This document shows, piece by piece, positions 26,362 through 33,296 of a stretch of 64,000 bases of DNA (position 1 is the first letter of the stretch; every line of letters begins with the position of its first letter). Made by a program: the position numbers and the translations under genes. The notes beneath the pieces were generated by a model that was not told where the DNA came from, ran no database searches, and worked only from the letters and a program-made list of their open reading frames with translations. The DNA is from Curtobacterium sp. ZW137 (GTDB taxonomy: Bacteria > Actinomycetota > Actinomycetes > Actinomycetales > Microbacteriaceae): positions 930,001 through 994,000 of the forward strand of contig NZ_RJKS01000001.1 of assembly GCF_003762905.1 (NCBI RefSeq), in the 5' to 3' direction.

Positions 26362-27762
26362 ATGGCCGAGACACAGCATTCCCAGCGCGCGAACCACGAG
26401 CCCGCCCCCTGGATCGCCCCCGTCGCCGCGGGCCCCCTCAGCGGCGACGTCTCGCTGCCCGGCTCGAAGTCGCTGACGAACCGGGAGCTGGTCCTCGCCG
26501 CCCTCGCCGACGGCCCCTCGACCATCCGGCTCCCCCTGCACTCCCGCGACTCCGCCCTGATGATCGAGGGACTCCGCGCCCTGGGCGTCGGCATCGAGGA
26601 ACTGCCCGGCGAGAACCCCTACGGCCCCGATCTCCGCATCACCCCCGCCCCGATGCACGGCGACGTGCGCGTCGACTGCGGCCTCGCCGGCACGGTGATG
26701 CGCTTCCTGCCGCCGCTCGCCGCCCTGGCCACCGGCCCGGTCGTGTTCGACGGCGACGAGGCCGCGCGCCGCCGTCCGATGCGCCCGGTCATCGACGCCC
26801 TCGTCGCCCTCGGCGTCGACGTCACCGACGACGGCGACGGGTCCCTGCCGTTCGCGTTCACCGGCACCGGCTCGGTCCGTGGCGGCGCGCTGACGATCGA
26901 CGCCTCCGCCTCGTCCCAGTTCGTCTCCGGCCTGCTCCTCTCCGCGCCCCGCTTCGACGAGGGCCTGCACCTGACGCACGTGGGTGAGCGCCTGCCGAGC
27001 CTCCCCCACATCGAGATGACCGTCGCCGCCCTCCGCGCCCGCGGGGTCCGCGTCGACGAGCCCGCCGTCGGTGAGTGGGTCGTGCACCCGGGTCCGATCG
27101 CCGCCGTCGACGTCACCATCGAACCGGACCTCTCCAACGCGGCTCCCTTCGCGATCGCGGCCCTCGTGGCCGGCGGCACCGTGCGCATCCGCACCTGGCC
27201 CACCGCGACGACGCAGGTCGGCGCCGACCTCGAGACGCTCCTGCCCCTGTGGGGGGCGAGCGTGGCCCGTGACGGTGACGACCTGGTGTTCGACGGCGGC
27301 GTCGGGATCCGGGGTGGCGCCTCCGTCCCGGGTCTCGAACTCGACCTGACCCGCGGCGGCGAGCTCGCACCCGCCCTCGTCGCGCTCGCGGCGCTGGCCG
27401 ACGGACCGACCACCGTCACCGGCATCGGGCACCTGCGTGGGCACGAGACGGACCGCCTGGCAGCGCTGGCGGCGGACGTCAACCAGACGGGAGGCACGGT
27501 GCGGGAACTCGACGACGGCCTCCTGGTCCAGCCGGCGCGGCTCCACGGCGGCGGCTGGGCCGCGTACGAGGACCACCGGATGGCGACGGCGGGCGCGATC
27601 GTCGGGCTGGTCGTGGACGGCATCGCGGTGGACGACATCGGGTCGACGGCGAAGACGCTGCCGCAGTTCCCGGAGCTGTGGGCCGAGCTCGTGGCGACCG
27701 GTGCCGGGTCCGGTTCTGACACTGCTCCTGCTCCTGCTCCTGCTCCCGGGTCGGGGGTCTGA
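26362..27762 (+). CDS. aroA: 3-phosphoshikimate 1-carboxyvinyltransferase AroA (EPSP synthase)
   Basis: A 466-residue enzyme of the shikimate pathway that joins shikimate-3-phosphate and phosphoenolpyruvate. Motifs are [20 protein letters not shown] at the N-terminus, [29 protein letters not shown], and near the end [16 protein letters not shown]. It has a C-terminal tail after [13 protein letters not shown] made of Ala-Pro repeats (PAPAPAP) from four GCTCCT units at about 27723-27746. GTG 27764 of rsgA begins one base after the stop, so the two genes form an operon. Confidence 0.95.
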   Translation: MAETQHSQRANHEPAPWIAPVAAGPLSGDVSLPGSKSLTNRELVLAALADGPSTIRLPLHSRDSALMIEGLRALGVGIEELPGENPYGPDLRITPAPMHGDVRVDCGLAGTVMRFLPPLAALATGPVVFDGDEAARRRPMRPVIDALVALGVDVTDDGDGSLPFAFTGTGSVRGGALTIDASASSQFVSGLLLSAPRFDEGLHLTHVGERLPSLPHIEMTVAALRARGVRVDEPAVGEWVVHPGPIAAVDVTIEPDLSNAAPFAIAALVAGGTVRIRTWPTATTQVGADLETLLPLWGASVARDGDDLVFDGGVGIRGGASVPGLELDLTRGGELAPALVALAALADGPTTVTGIGHLRGHETDRLAALAADVNQTGGTVRELDDGLLVQPARLHGGGWAAYEDHRMATAGAIVGLVVDGIAVDDIGSTAKTLPQFPELWAELVATGAGSGSDTAPAPAPAPGSGV

Positions 27763-27763
27763 C

Positions 27764-28819
27764 GTGAGCTGGTGGGACGACGTCGACGGCGACGCGGACG
27801 AGGACGAGCCGTACGGCCAGTACGACGAGTCGAGCGTCCGGGTCCGGCCGAACCCGAAGGGCAACCGGCCGCGCACCAAGGTCCGTCCGACGTACGACGA
27901 CGCCCCGACCGGCTGGGTGACGAACGTCGACCGCGGCCGCTTCGGCGTCCTCGTGAGTTCACCCGACGGGGACCGGCTGATCACCGCGACGAAGGCCCGC
28001 GAGCTCGGCAAGAAGTCCGTCGTCACCGGGGACAACGTCTTCCTGGCCGGGGACGTCTCCGGCTCCGAGGGGTCCCTGGCCCGCATCGTCCGCGTCGCGG
28101 AACGGTCGACCCTGCTCCGCCGGAGCGCCGACGACTCGGACGACGTCGAGCGCGTCATCGTGGCGAACGCGACGCAGATGCTCGTCGTCGTTGCGGCCGC
28201 CGACCCGGAGCCCAGGACCCGCCTCATCGACCGGTACCTCGTCGCCGCGTTCGACGCCGGCCTCGACCCGATCCTCTGCATCACCAAGACCGACCTCGCC
28301 GACCCGGCACCGTTCCTGGCGCACTTCGCGTGCCTCGACCTGCGGATCGTGACGAGCCGCGCGGACGACGTCCCGTTCGAGGCCATGCACGAGGTCCTCG
28401 ACGGTCAGGTCACCGTGACCGTGGGGCACTCCGGCGTCGGCAAGTCGACGCTCGTGAACGCGCTCACCGGGTCCACGCGGGCCACTGGCGTCGTGAACTC
28501 GGTGACCGGGCGCGGGCGGCACACGTCGTCGTCCTCCATCGCGCTGCAGGTCCGGGACGGCGGCTGGATCATCGACACGCCCGGCGTCCGGTCGTTCGGC
28601 CTCGGGCACGTCGACCCCGCGAACGTGTTCCGGGCGTTCGCCTCGCACGCGATCCCCGTCGCCGCGCCCGTCGACGGCATCCCGCTGGACCAGGCGCACG
28701 ACTGGGAGATCGTCGACCGGGTGCAGGCCGGGGAGCTCGGCCCGACGGGCATCGAGCGGCTCGACTCCTTCCGTGCGCTCCTGACGGGCATGGGCGCGCA
28801 CGACCCCGGCACGGAGTAG
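27764..28819 (+). CDS. rsgA: Ribosome small-subunit-dependent GTPase RsgA
   Basis: A 351-residue circularly permuted GTPase for 30S subunit maturation. The OB-fold region is followed by G4 (ITKTD) ahead of G1 (GHSGVGKST) and G3 (DTPG), the permuted order that defines the family. GTG 27764 follows directly after aroA. Odd point: the C-terminal zinc domain of typical RsgA has a Cys/His cluster, but here no cysteine occurs after the GTPase domain; the region reads [20 protein letters not shown], keeping only histidines. The C-terminus [10 protein letters not shown] is conserved-looking, so the domain is present but probably without metal. Confidence 0.9.
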   Translation: MSWWDDVDGDADEDEPYGQYDESSVRVRPNPKGNRPRTKVRPTYDDAPTGWVTNVDRGRFGVLVSSPDGDRLITATKARELGKKSVVTGDNVFLAGDVSGSEGSLARIVRVAERSTLLRRSADDSDDVERVIVANATQMLVVVAAADPEPRTRLIDRYLVAAFDAGLDPILCITKTDLADPAPFLAHFACLDLRIVTSRADDVPFEAMHEVLDGQVTVTVGHSGVGKSTLVNALTGSTRATGVVNSVTGRGRHTSSSSIALQVRDGGWIIDTPGVRSFGLGHVDPANVFRAFASHAIPVAAPVDGIPLDQAHDWEIVDRVQAGELGPTGIERLDSFRALLTGMGAHDPGTE

Positions 28820-28839
28820 CCGCGCGGCGCGCGCGGCGC

Positions 28840-28900
28840 CGGCCGCCGGCCGCCGGCCGCCGGCCGCCGCCCGCCTGGCCGCCCGGCCGCCGCCCGCCCG
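28840..28900. repeat. GC-only low-complexity tract
   Basis: Tandem CCGGCCG units followed by degenerate GCCCGCC/GCCGCCC words; only one T and no A for about 50 bases. No gene. Confidence 0.6.
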
Positions 28901-28901
28901 G

Positions 28902-28958
28902 TGAGATCGCACTTCGTGTCGCCTCCGCAGCGTGAAGCCGACACGAAGTGCGATCTCA
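28902..28958 (+). terminator. 19-bp-arm hairpin after the aroA-rsgA operon
   Basis: TGAGATCGCACTTCGTGTC (28902-28920) is perfectly complementary to 28940-28958, with a 19-base loop. Probably the terminator of aroA-rsgA. Confidence 0.65.
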
Positions 28959-29050
28959 GCGCCCGCCTCGAGGGGCGCCGGCGGGCCCGGCGGGGCCCGG
29001 CGGGCGCTGGCGGGCCCCGGCGTCGACAAAGTCGTACCGGAGGCGTACCA

Positions 29051-30223
29051 TTGCCCCTCGTGTCTGAAGTTGCAAAGTACAACTTTGCGCCGACCCGCGT
29101 CGACGCTCCCGCCTCCATCGACCGCGCCGACGACGCCGCGAACCAGCACCGGGGCCACGCCGCTCCCCGACCGCCGCACCGCGCCCCGAACGTCCTCCGC
29201 CCCGTCGGACTCGGCCGCACCCTCCTGACCTTCGCCACGCACATCCTCGTCCCGCTGTTCCTCGCGGCCGGGATGGGCCTGGCCTACCTCGGCGCGTTCC
29301 ACGCCCCCGCGCCGAAGGACCTCCCCGTCGGCATCGTCGGGCAGAGCGCCGCCACGCAGGTCTTCGCGCAGACGGTCACGGACCAGTCCGACGGTGCCCT
29401 CGTCGCCCACGTCGTCGCCAGCGACAGCAAGGCACAGCAGCAGGTGAAGGACCGCGACCTCGCCGCCGTGTTCTCCACCTCGGCGTCCGGTGCCACGCTC
29501 TACGTCTCCTCGGCGGCCAGCGAGACCACCGCCACCGCGGCGCAGAAGATCTTCATGCCGATCGCCTACGACCAGCACCTGCCCTTCCACGTGGTGGACG
29601 TCGTGCCCTCGGGTGACCAGGACAGCACCGGCCAGGGACTGTTCTTCCTGCTCGTCGCCCTGAGCGTCGGCGGGTACGCCTCGGCCATCGCGGTCGCCGC
29701 GTTCGCCACGAAGCTCCGGACGGTGTGGACTGCGGTCATCGGCCTCGCGACCGCCGGTGTCGTCGCCGGGATGGGGATCGTCATCGCCGGACCGATCTAC
29801 GGCGTCATCACGACGCACCAGTGGCAGATCTTCCTGTTCGCGTGGATGTACGACGCGATCATCATCGGTCTCGGGATCGGTCTGCACCCGATCCTCGGGC
29901 GGTGGACCACGCCGGTGCTCACGATGCTGTTCGTGATGCTCAACTTCACGTCCTCAGGCGGGATCTTCCAGCCGGCGTTCCAGCCCGGGTTCTTCGCGGC
30001 GCTCAACACCTTCTGGAGCGGAGCCGCCTGGCTGCAGGCCGCGCAGGACCTGCAGTACTTCCCCGGTGCGTCGCTCGGCCGGAGTTCCCTCGTGCTCACG
30101 CTGTGGCTCGTCGGCGCGGTGCTGCTCTGCGTCGTCGTGCACGGCCTCGTCGCCCGCCGCACCCGCATCGCCCGGGAGCGCGAGGTCAGCCGCCTCGAAG
30201 AGGAAGAGGTCGTGGCGGCGTAG
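29051..30223 (+). CDS. YhgE/ABC-2-like membrane protein (DUF3533-type)
   Basis: About 390 residues. A first transmembrane helix (ILVPLFLAAGMGLAYLGAFH) precedes a large extracytoplasmic domain (about 95-200), then five or six helices (LFFLLVALSVGGYASAIAVA onward) typical of ABC-2-like or YhgE/Pip membrane proteins. An acidic tail EEEEVVAA closes it. TTG 29051 is chosen because GGAGG (29038-29042) lies 8 bases upstream; GTG 29060 is the alternative. No later start exists before the first helix. A palindromic operator-like site sits inside the first codons (29067-29088), suggesting repression by a MarR/TetR-type factor. Role: possibly export of small toxic compounds (inference). Confidence 0.75.
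   Translation: MPLVSEVAKYNFAPTRVDAPASIDRADDAANQHRGHAAPRPPHRAPNVLRPVGLGRTLLTFATHILVPLFLAAGMGLAYLGAFHAPAPKDLPVGIVGQSAATQVFAQTVTDQSDGALVAHVVASDSKAQQQVKDRDLAAVFSTSASGATLYVSSAASETTATAAQKIFMPIAYDQHLPFHVVDVVPSGDQDSTGQGLFFLLVALSVGGYASAIAVAAFATKLRTVWTAVIGLATAGVVAGMGIVIAGPIYGVITTHQWQIFLFAWMYDAIIIGLGIGLHPILGRWTTPVLTMLFVMLNFTSSGGIFQPAFQPGFFAALNTFWSGAAWLQAAQDLQYFPGASLGRSSLVLTLWLVGAVLLCVVVHGLVARRTRIAREREVSRLEEEEVVAA
29067..29088. promoter_or_regulatory. Operator-like double palindrome in the start of the coding region
   Basis: GCAAAGT-ACA-ACTTTGC (29072-29088) overlaps AAGTTG-CAAAGTA-CAACTT (29067-29085). It is AT-rich against a GC-rich background, as expected for a regulator binding site. Confidence 0.55.
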
Positions 30224-30229
30224 CGCCGC

Positions 30230-30235
30230 TACGCT
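30230..30235 (+). promoter_or_regulatory. -10 hexamer of hisN (leaderless)
   Basis: TACGCT, six bases before GTG 30242. Confidence 0.5.
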
Positions 30236-30241
30236 CGACCC

Positions 30242-31024
30242 GTGGACCTCAGCGCCGACCTGGACTTCGCCCGCTCCCTCGCCGACACCGCCGATGCGAT
30301 CAGCCTGGAGCGCTTCCGCGCCGCTGACCTGCACGTGTCGAAGAAGGCCGACAGCACCCACGTCACGGACGCGGACCAGGCCGTCGAGCGGGTCCTCCGG
30401 GAGAGCATCGCGGCCGAACGCCCGGACGACGCGTTCCTCGGCGAGGAGACCACCGCGGACTCCGGCGCCGAGGCCACCAGCGAAGGCCATCGCCAGTGGG
30501 TCGTGGACCCGATCGACGGCACCGCGAACTACCTCCGCGGTGTGCCGGTCTGGGCGACGCTGATCTCCCTCGCGGTCGACGGCCGCCCGGTGCTCGGCGT
30601 CGTGAGCGCCCCCGCCCTCGGCAAGCGCTGGTGGGCGGCCGAGGGGCTCGGCGCGCACTCCTTCGACGGGGAGCTGCACGTCTCCGGGGTCGCCGAGCTC
30701 CAGGACGCGAGCCTCAGCTACAACAGCATCCAGCAGTGGGACGAGGACGACCGCCTGCAGCCGCTGATCGACCTGTCCCGCAAGGTGTGGCGCACCCGGG
30801 CGTACGGGGACATGTGGTCGTACATGATGGTGGCCGAGGGCATCCTCGACATCGCCGGCGAACCGGACCTCAAGCCGTGGGACATGGCCGCGCTCGTCCC
30901 CATCGTGGAGGAGGCCGGCGGCCGCTTCACCTCGCTCGACGGCGACCCGGGCCCCTGGCACGGCAGCGCGCTGGCGACGAACGGCCTCGTCCACGACGCC
31001 GTCGTCGAGGTCATCCGCCGCTGA
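30242..31024 (+). CDS. hisN: Histidinol-phosphatase / inositol monophosphatase-family HisN
   Basis: A 260-residue Mg2+-dependent phosphatase of the inositol monophosphatase superfamily. Metal ligands are in FLGEETT (Glu), WVVDPIDGTANYLRG (Asp-x-Ile-Asp-Gly-Thr) and LKPWDMAALVPIVEEAGGR. Actinobacterial members with this sequence pattern dephosphorylate histidinol phosphate in histidine synthesis, which is why HisN is preferred over a generic inositol phosphatase. GTG 30242 fits the leaderless promoter; the gene begins 18 bases after the membrane protein stop. Confidence 0.85.
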   Translation: MDLSADLDFARSLADTADAISLERFRAADLHVSKKADSTHVTDADQAVERVLRESIAAERPDDAFLGEETTADSGAEATSEGHRQWVVDPIDGTANYLRGVPVWATLISLAVDGRPVLGVVSAPALGKRWWAAEGLGAHSFDGELHVSGVAELQDASLSYNSIQQWDEDDRLQPLIDLSRKVWRTRAYGDMWSYMMVAEGILDIAGEPDLKPWDMAALVPIVEEAGGRFTSLDGDPGPWHGSALATNGLVHDAVVEVIRR

Positions 31025-31056
31025 CCCCGCTCGTCGCGCTCGCGGCGGGCGACACG

Positions 31057-31148
31057 GTCGTCGCCGTACGACAGCGACGTCGTCGCAACCGCGCGCCCGC
31101 AACAGTTGCAGGCGCGTGGCGACGACAGGGCGGCTGTCGTACGACAGC
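31057..31148. repeat. Composite repeat A, locus 2 (inverted relative to locus 1)
   Basis: From left to right: a degraded core (CCGTACGACAGCGACG near 31064-31079), GCAACAGTTGC (31099-31109), then the intact 16-bp core palindrome GCTGTCGTACGACAGC (31133-31148). On the reverse strand the order of parts equals that at 1650-1802. Confidence 0.75.
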
Positions 31149-31160
31149 GACGTCGTCGTT

Positions 31161-31230
31161 CTGCGTCGGGAGCGCCCGACCATGCTGCGTCGGGAGCGCC
31201 CGGCCGTGCTGCGTCGGGAGCGCCCGCCGG
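31161..31230. repeat. 24-bp tandem repeat, about 2.8 copies
   Basis: Units start CTGCGTCGGGAGCGCCCG at 31161, 31185 and 31209. Each contains GTCGGGAGCGC, the reverse complement of the 13-bp unit at 1650-1688. Confidence 0.8.
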
Positions 31231-31280
31231 GCCGCGTCCGCAGCGCCCCGCCCTCGACCCGCCGGGAGGCCCGGTCCGCG

Positions 31281-32891
31281 TCAGGCGCGCGCCTCGCCTC
31301 CGGCGGACCCCGCGTCCACGGCCTCGCGCCGTGATGCGCGCACCCGCACCACCAGGTCCCCCACCGCGAGCACCAGCGCGAGCGCGATCAGCGACACCGT
31401 GAACGTCGTGCCGCTCCGGAACGCCTCGTGGTACGCGTCCAACCGCGCAGCAGACCCGACGGACCCGGACCCCGACCCGGACGCCGCCGTCGACCCGCGC
31501 ACGATCCCGTAGAAGATGCTCGTCACCACCGCCGTCCCGATCGCGGTGCCGACCCGCTGCCCGAGCTGCTGCATCGACCCGGCGACCCCGGACTGCTCCA
31601 CCGGGATCTCCGCGAGTGTCAGCGTCTGGTTCGGCGACACCACGAACCCGCCGCCGAGCCCGCCGACCAGGAACGCGCCCGCCATCGCCCACGGGGTGAC
31701 GTCCGGCGTGGTCAGGGTCGCGGCGAGCATGAGCAGCACGAAGCCGACGACCACCATGAACAGCCCGAACACGACGAGGGCCCGCCCGACGCGGTTCACG
31801 ATCCGCCCGCCGACGTAGGCGCCGACGGCACTCGTCGCCGCGAACGGGATGCTCACCATGCCTGCGAAGAGCGGCGCGAGCCCGAGGCCCTCCTGCAGGT
31901 ACAGGGTGACCATGAGGAACGAGGCCGGCAGCGCCGCGAAGTAGACCGCGACGATCGCGAGCCCGTTCCGGTAGGACGACAGCCGGAACAGCTCGAAGTG
32001 CACCACCGGGGACTTCCCGTGCCGCTTGTACCGCATCTCCCACAGCACGAAGAGCACCAGGAACACCGCGAAGGCGACGAGCCACAGCCACCGGGCGCCG
32101 GAGTCCCCCGCACCGGTGGTGAGCACGAACGGCAGCATCAGGGTGACGATCGCGGCGCCGAGCAGCAGGATGCCGACGATGTCGAGTTCGCGGTCGGCCG
32201 CCGGGCGCTGCGATCCCTTCGGCAGGAGCTTCAGTGCGAACAGCAGCGCCGCGATGCCGAGGGGCACGTTCATCCAGAACAGCAGCCGCCACCCGTCCTG
32301 CTCGCCGCCGATCGCGATGAGCCCGCCGCCGATCGTCGGACCCAGCGCGGTGGAGATGCCGATCATCGCGCCGAACAGCCCGAAGGCACGACCGCGCTCG
32401 GCACCGCGGAACAGCTGCTGGACGAGCCCGATCACCTGCGGCATCTGCGTGCCGGCGGCGAACCCCTGCAGGATCCGCGTGACCATGAGCACCTCGATGG
32501 TCGGGGCGATCGCACAGAGGAGGCTCGCGGTGGTGAAGGCGACGAGCCCGGTGATGAACAGGGCACGCCGGCTCTTCAGGTCCCCCAGCCGCCCGGCGGG
32601 CACGAGTGCGAGCCCGAACGCCAGGGCGTACCCCGCGACGATGAGCTGCAGGGACGAGCTCGTCGCGTCGAGGGAGCGTTCGATCGACGGCAGGCCCACG
32701 TTGACCTTCGAGAGGTCGAGGATCGTCAGTGCGGCGACCGCCACGCAGACCCCGAAGGCCCGCCAGCGCGTCCGGTCGTCGGGGAGGTCGTCGGTTACCC
32801 CACCGGTTCTACCCGGACCACGCCGGGCGCGGCCGAGCAGCAGGGGACACGGGTGTACCCCGTTTCCGTACCACGAAGTACTCGCCAACAC
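31281..32891 (-). CDS. DHA2-family (EmrB/QacA-like) multidrug MFS transporter
   Basis: About 536 residues with fourteen predicted helices. Motif C-like ALGPTIGGGLIA and the DHA2 pattern LDLSKVNVGLPSIERSLDAT near helix 1 are visible; FWMNVPLGIAALLFALKLLP is a hallmark loop of the QacA/EmrB branch. It probably exports drugs or metabolites in exchange for protons. The start is uncertain: TTG 32894, GTG 32891 and TTG 32888 lie together, with a G-run just upstream; GTG 32891 is given. A strong palindrome lies directly before it. The first about 40 residues are unusually Arg/Gly/Pro-rich. Confidence 0.85.
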   Translation of the reverse strand: MLASTSWYGNGVHPCPLLLGRARRGPGRTGGVTDDLPDDRTRWRAFGVCVAVAALTILDLSKVNVGLPSIERSLDATSSSLQLIVAGYALAFGLALVPAGRLGDLKSRRALFITGLVAFTTASLLCAIAPTIEVLMVTRILQGFAAGTQMPQVIGLVQQLFRGAERGRAFGLFGAMIGISTALGPTIGGGLIAIGGEQDGWRLLFWMNVPLGIAALLFALKLLPKGSQRPAADRELDIVGILLLGAAIVTLMLPFVLTTGAGDSGARWLWLVAFAVFLVLFVLWEMRYKRHGKSPVVHFELFRLSSYRNGLAIVAVYFAALPASFLMVTLYLQEGLGLAPLFAGMVSIPFAATSAVGAYVGGRIVNRVGRALVVFGLFMVVVGFVLLMLAATLTTPDVTPWAMAGAFLVGGLGGGFVVSPNQTLTLAEIPVEQSGVAGSMQQLGQRVGTAIGTAVVTSIFYGIVRGSTAASGSGSGSVGSAARLDAYHEAFRSGTTFTVSLIALALVLAVGDLVVRVRASRREAVDAGSAGGEARA

Positions 32892-32896
32892 CAATC

Positions 32897-32920
32897 GTGA
32901 CCCCCCGCGCGGGGGGTCAC
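32897..32920. promoter_or_regulatory. 24-bp perfect palindrome at the 5' end of the DHA2 transporter
   Basis: GTGACCCCCCGC and its exact complement, spaced zero. It is only six bases upstream of GTG 32891, so it can act as an operator or occlude translation as an RNA hairpin. Confidence 0.5.
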
Positions 32921-33296
32921 ACCCCCCGTACTGGGGTGATGAAGCGTCACATCCGATTGCGCGGACTGGCTCATCCGACCCGCGCCTGGGTTATCGTCGC
33001 TGTCAGACGGCAGGTCAGGTGGCGTCTCGGGATCCCTAGTCCCGATGCAGATCCGGCCGGTCGTGTTCGTCGAAACCCTAACCCGAGGGGTGATACAGAC
33101 GATGACATCATCGTTCCCGAGCGAGATCGAGTGCACCCTCACTCGACCGCATTCCAACCACGAATCCTCCGGCGCTCCCCTGATGAGCGCTTCACGATCG
33201 ATCAGTCGTGCGGCCAACCCCCGCACCCTCGTCCGATCCGCCTCCGTGCGCCCCGCCGTCCAGTCCGTCTCAGGACCCGGAGGCCGGTGAGTCCGC
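32921..33296. other. Divergent intergenic region before the LuxR regulator
   Basis: No gene is seen. It holds ACCCCCCGTACTGGGGT next to the 24-bp palindrome, and a 7-2-7 dyad ACGATGACATCATCGT at 33099-33114 that could be an operator for the large regulator. A ribosome site GGAGG lies at 33279-33283. Confidence 0.45.

Noticed and set aside
31161-31230. CRISPR array or VNTR in a gene
   Set aside because: Units are directly tandem with no spacers, and lie between genes.
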